This document shows, in pieces, positions 30,939 to 40,739 of a stretch of 64,000 bases of DNA (positions are counted from its first letter, which is position 1; each line of letters starts with the position of its first letter). The notes below the pieces were generated by a model. It saw only the letters and a program-made list of their open reading frames with translations. It was not told the origin of the DNA and made no database searches. The translations under genes and the position numbers were made by a program. Origin of the DNA: Salinarimonas chemoclinalis. Lineage in GTDB: Bacteria; Pseudomonadota; Alphaproteobacteria; Rhizobiales; Beijerinckiaceae. The stretch spans positions 1 to 64,000 of the forward strand of contig NZ_JBGMWH010000001.1 in NCBI RefSeq assembly GCF_041514305.1. Reading direction: 5' to 3'.

Positions 30939-32087
30939 ATGCCGATCCCCGCCCGCCGCTCGACGCGCGCCGCCGCCGCGGTGCTCTCGCTGTGCGCTCT
31001 CGTCGCCGCGCCCGCCGTGGCACAGGACCGTCTGGAGACCTCGGCGGGGCCGATGCGGCTCGAGACCCTGGCGCAGGGCCTCGTCCACCCCTGGGGGATC
31101 GCGGCGCTGCCGGAGGGCGGCTTCCTCGTCACCGAGCGGCCGGGCCGGCTGCGCCACGTGCGCGCCGACGGCGGGGTGTCGCCGCCGCTCGCGGGCGTGC
31201 CCGCGGTCGCCGACATCGGCCAGGGCGGCCTCCTCGACGTGACGCTCGCGCCGGACTTCGCCGCGAGCCGCGAGATCTACCTGACCTTCGCCGAGGCCCG
31301 CGACGGCGGGGCCGCGACCTCGCTCGCCCGCGCGCGGCTCGACGAGAGCCTCGGGGCGCTCGAGAACGTCGAGATCCTGTTCCGCGCCGAGCCCGCGCTC
31401 TCGGGCGGCCGCCATTTCGGCTCGCGCGTCGTCGTGGCGCCGGACGGAGAGAGCCTGTTCGTGACGCTGGGCGATCGCGGCGCGGACGAGAGCGCGCAGG
31501 ACCTGACGCAGCACCACGGCAAGGTCGTTCGCCTCGCCCGCGACGGTACGCCGTTCTCGGGAAACCCCTTCCTCGGCCGCGCCGACGCGCGCCCGGAGAT
31601 CTGGTCGTACGGGCACCGCAACCCGCAGGGCGCGGCGCTCGAGCCCGGAACCGGCCGGCTCCTCACCGCCGAGATGGGTCCGCGCGGTGGCGACGAGATC
31701 AACGCGCCCGCGCCGGGCGCCAATTTCGGCTGGCCGCTCGTCTCGGACGGGAGCCAGTACAGCGGCATCCCCATTCCCGACCACATGACGAACACGTCGC
31801 TCGAGCCGCCGCTGTGGGGCTGGGTGCCCTCGTTCTCGCCGTCGGGCATCACGTTCTACGACGGCGACCTGATCCCCGGCTGGCGCGGCGACCTCGTGGT
31901 CGGCGCGCTCTCCGGCCAGGCGCTGGCGCGGCTGGACGTCGAGGGCGGGCGCATCGTCTCCGAGGAGATCATCCCCCTCGGCCTGCGCATCCGCGCCGTG
32001 ACGACCGGCCCCGACGGTGCGCTCTACCTCCTCGTGGACGACGATCGGGGCGCGCTCCTGCGCCTGGCGCCGGCCGAGGCCGGCTGA
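30939..32087 (+). CDS. PQQ-dependent sugar dehydrogenase-like protein (Asd/YliI type)
   Basis: A 382-aa periplasmic beta-propeller. A signal peptide is clear (RRSTRAAAAVLSLCALVAAPAVAQ). The mature part has the family landmarks LVHPWGIAALPEGGFLVTER, GQGGLLDVTLAPDF, RHFGSRVVVAPDG, LFVTLGDRG, SYGHRNPQGAA, GPRGGDEINAPAPGANFGWP and a C-terminal LRIRAVTTGPDGALYLL. This matches the soluble aldose sugar dehydrogenases such as E. coli YliI, which oxidise aldoses with PQQ. PQQ synthesis genes are not in the window. GTCCTCC lies before the ATG. Confidence 0.9.
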   Translation: MPIPARRSTRAAAAVLSLCALVAAPAVAQDRLETSAGPMRLETLAQGLVHPWGIAALPEGGFLVTERPGRLRHVRADGGVSPPLAGVPAVADIGQGGLLDVTLAPDFAASREIYLTFAEARDGGAATSLARARLDESLGALENVEILFRAEPALSGGRHFGSRVVVAPDGESLFVTLGDRGADESAQDLTQHHGKVVRLARDGTPFSGNPFLGRADARPEIWSYGHRNPQGAALEPGTGRLLTAEMGPRGGDEINAPAPGANFGWPLVSDGSQYSGIPIPDHMTNTSLEPPLWGWVPSFSPSGITFYDGDLIPGWRGDLVVGALSGQALARLDVEGGRIVSEEIIPLGLRIRAVTTGPDGALYLLVDDDRGALLRLAPAEAG

Positions 32088-32136
32088 TAGATCCCGCTCG
32101 CCGCGACCGTCCTCTCCCCCGGAGCACCCCCACCGC

Positions 32137-33207
32137 ATGGATCCCGTCTCGCAGATCGCGCTCGGCGCCGCCGTCGGGCACGCCGTCGCCGGCCGTCGCC
32201 TGGGCGGACTCGCCGCCGCCGCCGGGGCGCTCGGCGGCCTGATCCCGGATCTCGACGTGATCTGGTCGGGCTGGGGACGCGATTCGATCGCCTACTGGGA
32301 GCTCCACCGCGGCGTGACGCATTCGCTGTTCTTCGGCCCGGTGGTGGGGACCGCGCTCGGCTGGGCGTCCGCACGGCTCCACGAGCGGGCGCGCGCGCGG
32401 CGCGGGAAGCCGACGGAGGGGCTCCTCGCGCCGTGGATCGCGGTGTGGGTCGGCGCGCTGGTGACGCATCCGCTGCTCGACACCGCGACGATCTACGGCA
32501 CGCAGCTCCTCGCTCCGTTCACGAACCTGCGTTTCGCGCTGCCGGCGCTGCCGATCATCGACCCGGTCTACACGCTGCCGCTCCTCGTCGCGCTCCTCGT
32601 CGCGGGGCTTCTCGGCTGGCGGAGCCGGGGCGCGCAACGGGCGAGCGTCGGCGCGCTCGTTCTGACGACGCTCTACGCGGGGCTCGGCCTGTGGGCGAAC
32701 GGGCGGGCGGAGGCGATCGCGCTCGCGGACCCGGCGCTGCGCGAGCGCACGCCCGCCGAGGTGCGGGTGACGACGACCTTCCTCACGCCCTGGCTGCGAC
32801 GGGTGACGACGCTCGAGGACGAGGCGCGCCACGTCGGCTTCGTCTCGGTCTTCGCACCCGATCGCCCGATCCGCTGGACGGCGCTGCCGAAGGACCCGCG
32901 CGCCGAGCGCCTCGCCGAGGCGGCGCTCGCCACCGAGCAGGGCCGCCGCTACCGCCGCTTCGCCACCGGCACGCTCCACCCGCACATCGTGGAGCGCGGC
33001 GGCACGGAGATGCTGCGCATCGGCGACGCCCGCTACGGCTTCCCCAACGGCACGCTCGGCGGCATGTGGGGCGTCGAATGGCCGATCCGCGACGGCACGA
33101 TCGTCGAGGGCGCGGCCGAGCGGTACATGGTGCCCCGCGGGGCCGACCTCGGGGACCTGGGCGACCTCCTGCGCGCGAGCTTCGGCGGGCAGACGCGGCT
33201 GTTCTGA
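32137..33207 (+). CDS. Membrane-bound metal-dependent hydrolase (YbcI/DUF457-like)
   Basis: A 356-aa integral membrane protein. The conserved HRGVTHSLFF motif, preceded by GGLIPDLDVI and followed by a second histidine in THPLLDTATIYGTQLLAPF, marks the metal-dependent hydrolase family that includes YdjM and YbcI. Four to five membrane segments fill the first 190 residues. The C-terminal 170 residues are soluble. It sits 49 bp after the sugar dehydrogenase gene on the same strand. Its substrate is unknown. Confidence 0.82.
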   Translation: MDPVSQIALGAAVGHAVAGRRLGGLAAAAGALGGLIPDLDVIWSGWGRDSIAYWELHRGVTHSLFFGPVVGTALGWASARLHERARARRGKPTEGLLAPWIAVWVGALVTHPLLDTATIYGTQLLAPFTNLRFALPALPIIDPVYTLPLLVALLVAGLLGWRSRGAQRASVGALVLTTLYAGLGLWANGRAEAIALADPALRERTPAEVRVTTTFLTPWLRRVTTLEDEARHVGFVSVFAPDRPIRWTALPKDPRAERLAEAALATEQGRRYRRFATGTLHPHIVERGGTEMLRIGDARYGFPNGTLGGMWGVEWPIRDGTIVEGAAERYMVPRGADLGDLGDLLRASFGGQTRLF

Positions 33208-33284
33208 TGCAGGGCGAAGGGGGCGGCGCGAGGGCTGGGAAGATCGGCGGCCGAGATCGGCAGGACCGGCCTTGCACCGGCGAA

Positions 33285-34565
33285 ATGTCGTTCATAAACT
33301 TGGAGTTGGACCAAGAACGAGATCGGCAGGAAATGATCGAGACTCCCGCCCGGATCGAGCCCTGCTTCTTCGAGGAGTCCGTACCGCGGGTGCTGGCGGA
33401 CCTCGCGAGCGAGATCCAGAGCGAGGCCGCGGCGCTCGGGCGGGGCCTGCATCCGGATGCGGCTGCGGAGCTCGCCGAGTTCGTGCGGGTGATGAACTGC
33501 TACTACTCGAACCTGATCGAGGGGCACGACACCCGCCCGAAGGACATCGAGCGCGCCCTCGCGGGAGCGGAGCTCGACCCGGAGCGTCGTCCCCTGGCCT
33601 TGGAGGCGCGCGCGCACGTCATCGTCCATCGCGAGATCGACGCGGCGCATGCCGCCGGCACCCTCGGGTCGCCGACGTCGATCGCGACGATCGCCTGGAT
33701 TCACCGACGCTTCTACGAGGAGATGCCGGTCGAGTTCCGCAGCACGCGAGGCCCCGGCGGACGCGTTCTCCCGATCGTGCCGGGCCGGTTCCGCTCCGAG
33801 GCCGAGGAGGACGTCGAGGTCGGCCGCCACATGCCCCCGTCCTCAAGCCGGGTCGTGGATTTCATGGCGCATTTCGAGCGCCGGTTCGCCGCTGCCGAGC
33901 GGTGGCCGAGCATGCGCATCATCGCCATCGCGACCGCCCATCATCGGCTGAACTACGTCCACCCGTTCGTCGACGGCAACGGCCGCGTGAGCCGCTTGAT
34001 GGCCCACGCCATGACTCTACGAGCCGGGATCGGCGGGGCGGGCCTCTGGTCGATCTCGCGCGGGCTCGCCAGGGGGCTCGTCGACCGCGGCGAGTACAAG
34101 CGCATGATGGATCATGCCGACAGCCCCCGTCGCGGCGATCTCGACGGGCGCGGCAATCTCTCCGAGGCCGCACTGAAGGACTTCTGCGAGTGGTTCCTCG
34201 CGGTGATGCTCGACCAGATCCGCTTCACGGGTGCGGCGTTCAGGCTCGATACGCTGGAGGAGCGCTACCGGCGGCTCCTACGCGATCTCGGCTTCGACGC
34301 GCGTGCCGAGGAGCTCGCGTCGGCGGTGCTCCGTTTCGGGGAGCTGGAGCGCGGGAAGGTGCACATCGTCCTCAAGGCCCCCGAGCGGACGGCGCGCACC
34401 ACCGTCTCGGCCCTGGTGGCGCAGGGCTTCCTCAGATCGGCGACGCCGAAGGGACCCCTGCGGATCGCCTTCCCGCTCGACTACAGGGATCGCCTGTTCC
34501 CGGGCCTGTTCGCGGACGGCGCCATTGACGCGCCCGAGCCGCCGGTGATCGGCGGACGGCGCTGA
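33285..34565 (+). CDS. Fic family protein (AMPylase-type) with inhibitory motif
   Basis: A 426-aa protein. The Fic active site HPFVDGNGR is complete at 226-234. The inhibitory helix motif (S/T)xxxE(G/N) is present upstream as SNLIEG at 75-80, which places it in class II (self-inhibited by its own N-terminus). A winged-helix-like domain fills about 350-415. The family transfers AMP or other nucleotides to protein targets. The start is uncertain: ATG at 33285 or at 33333, neither with a strong ribosome site. Codon use is slightly less GC-rich than neighbours, hinting at acquisition. Confidence 0.88.
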   Translation: MSFINLELDQERDRQEMIETPARIEPCFFEESVPRVLADLASEIQSEAAALGRGLHPDAAAELAEFVRVMNCYYSNLIEGHDTRPKDIERALAGAELDPERRPLALEARAHVIVHREIDAAHAAGTLGSPTSIATIAWIHRRFYEEMPVEFRSTRGPGGRVLPIVPGRFRSEAEEDVEVGRHMPPSSSRVVDFMAHFERRFAAAERWPSMRIIAIATAHHRLNYVHPFVDGNGRVSRLMAHAMTLRAGIGGAGLWSISRGLARGLVDRGEYKRMMDHADSPRRGDLDGRGNLSEAALKDFCEWFLAVMLDQIRFTGAAFRLDTLEERYRRLLRDLGFDARAEELASAVLRFGELERGKVHIVLKAPERTARTTVSALVAQGFLRSATPKGPLRIAFPLDYRDRLFPGLFADGAIDAPEPPVIGGRR

Positions 34566-34677
34566 GCCCGCGGCTGCGACGCGGCCCGCAACCCGTCTTC
34601 GCGGGCGTGGTGCTTCCACCCCGGCGTGCGGCGGTGCTATGCGGGGTCACGACAGGCATCATCCGAAAGGACATCTC

Positions 34678-35457
34678 ATGGATCTCGGGATCACCGGCAA
34701 GCGCGCCCTCGTCCTCTCCTCGAGCCGCGGGCTGGGCCGCGCCTGCGCCGAAGCGCTGGCGCGCGAGGGCGTCGAGGTGTTCATGACCGCGCGCAGCGGC
34801 GACAAGCTCGAGGCGACCAAGCAGGCGATCGAGGCCGCCGGCGGCACCGCCCACGCCTTCGCCGCGGACCTGACGACGCAGGCGGACGAGATCTTCGCGC
34901 AGGCGGAGCGCGCCATGGGCGGGATCGACATCCTCGTCGCCAACACCGGCGGTCCGCCCGCCCGCATGGCGGTCGACGTGGCGGACGCGGACTGGACGCC
35001 GTATTTCGAGAGCATGGTCAAGCCCGTGCTGCGGCTCGCCGCGCTGTGCCTGCCGGGCATGCGCCAGCGTGGCTTCGGGCGCATCCTGACGATCGCCTCG
35101 TCGGGCGTGATCCAGCCGATCCCGAACCTCGCGATGTCCAACACGCTGCGCTCGGCGATCGTCGGCTGGTCGAAGACGCTCTCCTCGGAGGTCGCGAAGG
35201 ACGGGGTCACCGTCAACGTCGTGCTGCCCGGGCGCATCCGCACCGATCGCACGGCGGAGCTCGACGCGGCCAACGCGAAGCGCCTCGGCAAGACGTCCGA
35301 GGAGGTCGAGGCGGCGGCGCTCGCCACCATCCCGGCGGCGCGCTACGGCGACGTCTCCGAGTTCGGCGCGGTCGTCGCCTTCCTCGCCTCCGTCCCCGCG
35401 GCCTACGTCACGGGCTCGCTGATGCGGGTCGACGGCGGGGCGATCCGCTCGGTCTGA
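34678..35457 (+). CDS. SDR-family protein lacking the usual catalytic Tyr and Lys
   Basis: A 259-aa short-chain dehydrogenase/reductase fold. The nucleotide site reads ALVLSSSRGLGRACA (14-20 for TGxxxGxG), the NNAG equivalent is NTGGP at 89-93, and S141/S142 stand in for the catalytic serine. The YxxxK pair is replaced by S154 and R158 (MSNTLRSAI). Such SDRs form a known divergent subgroup usually called oxidoreductase without proof. GAAAGGA lies 7 nt before the ATG. It is followed by ftsW after 104 bp. Confidence 0.85.
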   Translation: MDLGITGKRALVLSSSRGLGRACAEALAREGVEVFMTARSGDKLEATKQAIEAAGGTAHAFAADLTTQADEIFAQAERAMGGIDILVANTGGPPARMAVDVADADWTPYFESMVKPVLRLAALCLPGMRQRGFGRILTIASSGVIQPIPNLAMSNTLRSAIVGWSKTLSSEVAKDGVTVNVVLPGRIRTDRTAELDAANAKRLGKTSEEVEAAALATIPAARYGDVSEFGAVVAFLASVPAAYVTGSLMRVDGGAIRSV

Positions 35458-35561
35458 CGGCGCGCGTCCGCGCGTCGATCGATAAGGCTCCCTTAACCGG
35501 GCGTTCACCACACTCTGGCGGTGGTGGGTCGAACATCCGGACCCGGGGAGCCTCGAGAACC

Positions 35562-36712
<1,151 letters not shown>

Positions 36713-36716
<4 letters not shown>

Positions 36717-37849
36717 CCGGGCGCGCGCCGCTGATCCTGATCTCGGCGGGCGGCACGGGCGGGCACCTGTTCCCGGCCGAGGCGCTCGCCCACGTCCTGC
36801 GCCGGCTCGGCCTGCGCGTCGTCCTCGTCACGGACGAACGCGTCGGCGCGCTGGCGGAGAAGTTCCCCGCCGAGCGCGTGGTGTCCGTGCCCTCCGCGAC
36901 GCCCTCGCGGCGGTCCCTGCCCGGGACGATCGAGGCCGTCGGCCAGCTCTGGCGAGGCGTCGTCGCCTCGCGCGCGCTGATCAGGCGGCTCGATCCCGCG
37001 GTCGTCGTCGGCTTCGGCGGCTACCCGACCGTGCCGCCCCTCGTCGCCGCCTGGACGCTCGGCGTGCCGCGGGCGATCCACGAGCAGAACGGGGTGATCG
37101 GGCGGGCCAATCGCTTCCTGGCGCGGCGCGTCTCGATGATCGCCACCGGCTTCCCGGACGTGCGCGGGCTGCCGCGCGGGGTGCGCGCGCAGATCGTCCA
37201 CACCGGCAACCCCGTCCGGCAGACGGTGATCGAGGCCGCGCGCACGCTCTATCCGCCGGCGCACAAGGGCGCGAAGCTGCGCGTCCTCGTCTTCGGCGGC
37301 AGCCAGGGTGCGAAGGTGATGTCCGACGTCGTGCCCGAGGCGGTGGCGAAGCTGCCGCCGGAATACCTGGCACGGCTCGTGATCACCCAGCAGGCCCGGG
37401 AGGAGGACCTCCCGCGCGTCGTCTCGACCTATCGCGCGCTCGACGCGCAGGCCGAGGTGCGCCCGTTCTTCGGCGACCTTCCCCAGCGCATCGCGGACGC
37501 GCATCTCGTCATCGCCCGCTCCGGCGCCTCGACGGTGGCCGAGCTCGCGGCGATCGGCCGGCCGTCGATCCTGGTGCCGCTGCCCGGGGCGCTCGACCAG
37601 GACCAGGCGGCCAACGCCCGCACGCTCGCCGACATCGGCGCCGCCCTCATGCTGCCGCAAACCGACTTCACCCCGGAGCGTCTCGCCGCGGAGCTCGTCG
37701 CCCGCTTCGACAACCCCGAGCGCCTCACCAAGGCCGCGCTCGCGGCCAAGGGCGCCGGGCGCACCGACGCCGCCGAGCGCCTGGCCGCCGCCGTGCTGGG
37801 GCTGGCGGGCATCGACCCGGCACGCTATGCCCCCGTGGCGAGCGCCTGA
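36713..37849 (+). CDS. murG: MurG: lipid II synthase (GlcNAc transferase)
   Basis: A 378-aa GT28 glycosyltransferase adding GlcNAc from UDP-GlcNAc to lipid I on the cytoplasmic face of the membrane. Signatures: ISAGGTGGHLFPAEALA (G-loop 1), VVGFGGYPTVPPLVAA, HEQNGVIGRANRFLA, VFGGSQGAKVMSD and the nucleotide-sugar site VIARSGASTVAELAAIGRPSI followed by PLPGALDQDQAANA. Full length, coupled to ftsW. Confidence 0.97.
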
Positions 37850-37885
37850 GCCTCACCTCCGCACACGCGAACCCGAGACCCTCTC

Positions 37886-39301
37886 ATGAAGCTGCCTCCG
37901 AAGCTCGGCCCCATCCACTTCATCGGCATCGGCGGCATCGGCATGTCCGGCATCGCCGAGGTGATGGCGAACCTCGGCTACACCGTGCAGGGCTCCGACG
38001 CGGGCGAGAGCGCCAACGTCCAGCGCCTGCGCGAGAAGGGCGTCACCGTCCATGTCGGCCACGACGCCGGCCACCTGGGCGAGGCGGAGGTGGTCGTGGT
38101 CTCCACCGCGATCAAGCGCGACAACCCCGAGCTCAAGGCCGCCCGCGAGGCGCGGCTTCCCGTGGTGCGCCGCGCCGAGATGCTGGCGGAGCTGATGCGG
38201 CTGAAGACCTGCGTCGCCATCGCCGGCACCCACGGCAAGACGACCACGACCTCCCTCGTCGCGACGCTGCTCGACGGCGGCGGCTTCGATCCCACCGTGA
38301 TCAATGGCGGCATCATCAACGCCTACGGCACCAACGCCCGCATGGGCAAGGGCGACTGGATGGTGGTGGAGGCGGACGAATCCGACGGCACCTTCCTCAA
38401 GCTGCCGGCGGACTACGCCATCGTCACCAATATCGATCCGGAGCACCTCGACCATTTCGGCAGCTTCGATGCGATCAAGGCGGCGTTCCGCTCCTTCATC
38501 GAGAACATCCCCTTCTACGGCTTCGCGGTGATGTGCACAGACCATCCCGTGGTGCAGGACCTGGTGGGACGCATCGAGGACCGGCGCATCGTCACCTACG
38601 GGCAGAACCCGCAGGCGGACGTGCGGCTGCTCGACCTCGACCTGTCGGGCGGGCAGGGGCGCTTCAACGTGCTGATCCGCGACCGCAAGAACGGCTCCGC
38701 CTGCGTCGTCGACGACGTCGTCATGCCGATGCCGGGCCTGCACAACGCGCTCAACGCGACCGCCGCGCTCGCGGTGGCGCACGAGCTCGGCGTGCCGGGC
38801 GACACGATCCGCGCCTCGCTCGCCCGCTTCGGCGGCGTGAAGCGGCGCTTCACGCGGGTGGGCACCTGGAACGGCGCCACGATCTTCGACGATTACGGCC
38901 ACCACCCGGTGGAGATCGCCGCCGTGCTCCAGGCGGCGCGCGCGTCGACCACGGGCAAGGTGATCGCCGTGGTGCAGCCGCACCGCTACACCCGCCTGCA
39001 CGCGCTCTTCGACGCCTTCTGCACCTGCTTCAACGACGCGGACGCGGTGATCGTCGCGCCGGTCTACGCCGCCGGCGAGACGCCGATCGAGGGCGCGGAC
39101 CGGGACGCGCTCGTCTCGGGCCTCAAGGCGCGGGGTCATCGCCGGGCGATCGCGCTCGAGGGGCCGGACGACCTGCCGCGGATCGTCGCCGAGATCGCCG
39201 GACCCGAGGACTTCGTCGTGTGCCTCGGCGCGGGCACGATCACGCAATGGGCGAACGCGCTCCCCGCCGCCCTCGCCGCCCTCGGTGCGAGGATCGCGTG
39301 A
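37886..39301 (+). CDS. murC: UDP-N-acetylmuramate-L-alanine ligase
   Basis: A 471-aa Mur ligase adding L-Ala to UDP-MurNAc. N-terminal Rossmann part IHFIGIGGIGMSGIAEVMANLG, ATP loop GTHGKTTT at 114-121, VVEADESDGTFLKL (metal and nucleotide site), TNIDPEHLDHFGSF, RRFTRVGTWNG and DDYGHHPVEIAAVL. All key residues are present. It follows murG after 36 bp. Its TGA overlaps the GTG of murB. Confidence 0.98.
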   Translation: MKLPPKLGPIHFIGIGGIGMSGIAEVMANLGYTVQGSDAGESANVQRLREKGVTVHVGHDAGHLGEAEVVVVSTAIKRDNPELKAAREARLPVVRRAEMLAELMRLKTCVAIAGTHGKTTTTSLVATLLDGGGFDPTVINGGIINAYGTNARMGKGDWMVVEADESDGTFLKLPADYAIVTNIDPEHLDHFGSFDAIKAAFRSFIENIPFYGFAVMCTDHPVVQDLVGRIEDRRIVTYGQNPQADVRLLDLDLSGGQGRFNVLIRDRKNGSACVVDDVVMPMPGLHNALNATAALAVAHELGVPGDTIRASLARFGGVKRRFTRVGTWNGATIFDDYGHHPVEIAAVLQAARASTTGKVIAVVQPHRYTRLHALFDAFCTCFNDADAVIVAPVYAAGETPIEGADRDALVSGLKARGHRRAIALEGPDDLPRIVAEIAGPEDFVVCLGAGTITQWANALPAALAALGARIA

Positions 39302-40224
39302 GCTTCCCCGACATCACGGGTGAGATCCGCGCGGCCGCGCCGTCCCTGCGCGGTGCGCTCGTCGCCAACGCGCCGACGGCGCCGCTGACGTGGTTTCGCG
39401 CCGGCGGCCCGGCGCAGGTCCTGTTCACGCCCGCCGACGAGGCGGATCTCGCGCATCTCCTGGAGGGGCTTTCGGGCGACGTGCCGGTCACCGTGGTCGG
39501 GCTCGGCTCGAACCTGCTCGTGCGCGACGGGGGCCTGCCGGGCGTGCTGGTGCGGCTCGCCAAGGGCTTCTCCGCGATCTCGGTCGACGGGATGCGGGTG
39601 GAGGCGGGCGCGGGCGCCGCCGACGTGAAGGTCGCCCGTGCGGCGGCGGAGGCGGGGATCGACGGCCTCGCCTTCCTGCGCGGCATCCCCGGCGCCGTCG
39701 GCGGCGCGCTCGCGATGAACGCGGGCGCCTACGGCGGCGAGGTGAAGGACGTGCTCGTCTGCGCGCGCGGGCTCGACCGCCGGGGGAGCGCGGTGTCGTT
39801 CTCGAACGCGCAGATGGGCTTCTCCTATCGCCATTGCGACGTTCCCGAGGGCGTGATCTTCACGCGGGCGACCTTCGAGGGCCGCCCCGGCGACCCGCAG
39901 ACCATCCTCGCGGCGATGGCCGAGATCACCGCCGAGCGCTCCGCGACCCAGCCCGTCAGCACCCGCACGGGCGGCTCCACCTTCGCCAACCCCGGCGGGC
40001 CCGGTGGCGCGCCGAAGGCCTGGGAGCTGATCGACGCCGCCGGCTGCCGCGGCCTCATGCGCGGCGCGGCCCAGGTCTCCGAGCTGCACTGCAACTTCCT
40101 GATCAACCACGGCGGCGCGAGCGCGGCCGACATCGAGGCGCTCGGTGAGGAGGTTCGTCGGCGGGTGCTGGAGACGTCCGGGGTGGAACTGCGGTGGGAG
40201 ATCCGGCGGGTGGGGGTGGGGTGA
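39298..40224 (+). CDS. murB: UDP-N-acetylenolpyruvoylglucosamine reductase
   Basis: A 308-aa FAD enzyme reducing UDP-GlcNAc-enolpyruvate to UDP-MurNAc. Seen: WFRAGGPAQVLFTPAD, GLGSNLLVRDGGLPGVLVRL (FAD site), GIPGAVGGALAMNAGAYGGE, the active-site Ser in RTGGSTFANP and a Glu-containing C-terminus. Type I by length. The GTG start overlaps murC. It is the last gene of the ftsW-murG-murC-murB run. The usual next gene, ddlB, is missing here. Confidence 0.97.
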   Translation: MSFPDITGEIRAAAPSLRGALVANAPTAPLTWFRAGGPAQVLFTPADEADLAHLLEGLSGDVPVTVVGLGSNLLVRDGGLPGVLVRLAKGFSAISVDGMRVEAGAGAADVKVARAAAEAGIDGLAFLRGIPGAVGGALAMNAGAYGGEVKDVLVCARGLDRRGSAVSFSNAQMGFSYRHCDVPEGVIFTRATFEGRPGDPQTILAAMAEITAERSATQPVSTRTGGSTFANPGGPGGAPKAWELIDAAGCRGLMRGAAQVSELHCNFLINHGGASAADIEALGEEVRRRVLETSGVELRWEIRRVGVG

Positions 40225-40280
40225 GGTTGCGTGGGTGTAAAGCTCGTGCGACGCTCGTGTGCCTTTGACGGGAGGACGAG

Positions 40281-40739
40281 TTGAAGTCCCGATCGCGCCC
40301 CGCGGCAACCAGCCGTGTTTTCGAAGTACTGCTACCTGGCTCGGCCGACGATCTGGCGTCGCAGATCGCCTATGGGGGTAATCCAGAACTCAAGCGCAGT
40401 CCCGGCGATTTCTCGCTCGATCCCCCATCCAGGCCTCGAAGCGACAAGGGACACTGCGACGATATCGGAGTCTTCCGCCGCGCGGATGCGACCGCGTTGC
40501 TGAGGGAAGCGGCGCGGCGGGGGATCGTGAGCCGAGCGCGTGGTGCCGGCGGGCGCTTTCCCAAGCAGATCTGGGGCATGACCTCCGACGGGTCGGCGGT
40601 GGAGGCTATCCTGGAGAACCCGGATTCGGGCGCATACCATGGCTATCCGCTCCATCCCGACGATCCATTCGCGCGGCGGCTCGCCCAGCTGTGGCGAGAG
40701 CGTGCTCCGGTGACAGCGCCGGGCAGCGGGGAAGGATGA
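40281..40739 (+). CDS. Unknown 152-aa protein, first gene of a two-gene island
   Basis: No family recognised. The start is TTG at 40281 with GGAGGACGAG just before it. The protein has a basic N-terminus, a helical segment (FRRADATALLREAARRGIVSR) followed by GRFPKQIWGM at 91-100 and YHGYPLHPDDPF at 119-130. The last two blocks have the look of a conserved small-protein core, possibly a toxin, inhibitor or adaptor, but this is impression only. The DNA is clearly poorer in GC and uses codons rare nearby. It overlaps the next gene by ATGA, so the pair is one unit. Confidence 0.65.
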   Translation: MKSRSRPAATSRVFEVLLPGSADDLASQIAYGGNPELKRSPGDFSLDPPSRPRSDKGHCDDIGVFRRADATALLREAARRGIVSRARGAGGRFPKQIWGMTSDGSAVEAILENPDSGAYHGYPLHPDDPFARRLAQLWRERAPVTAPGSGEG

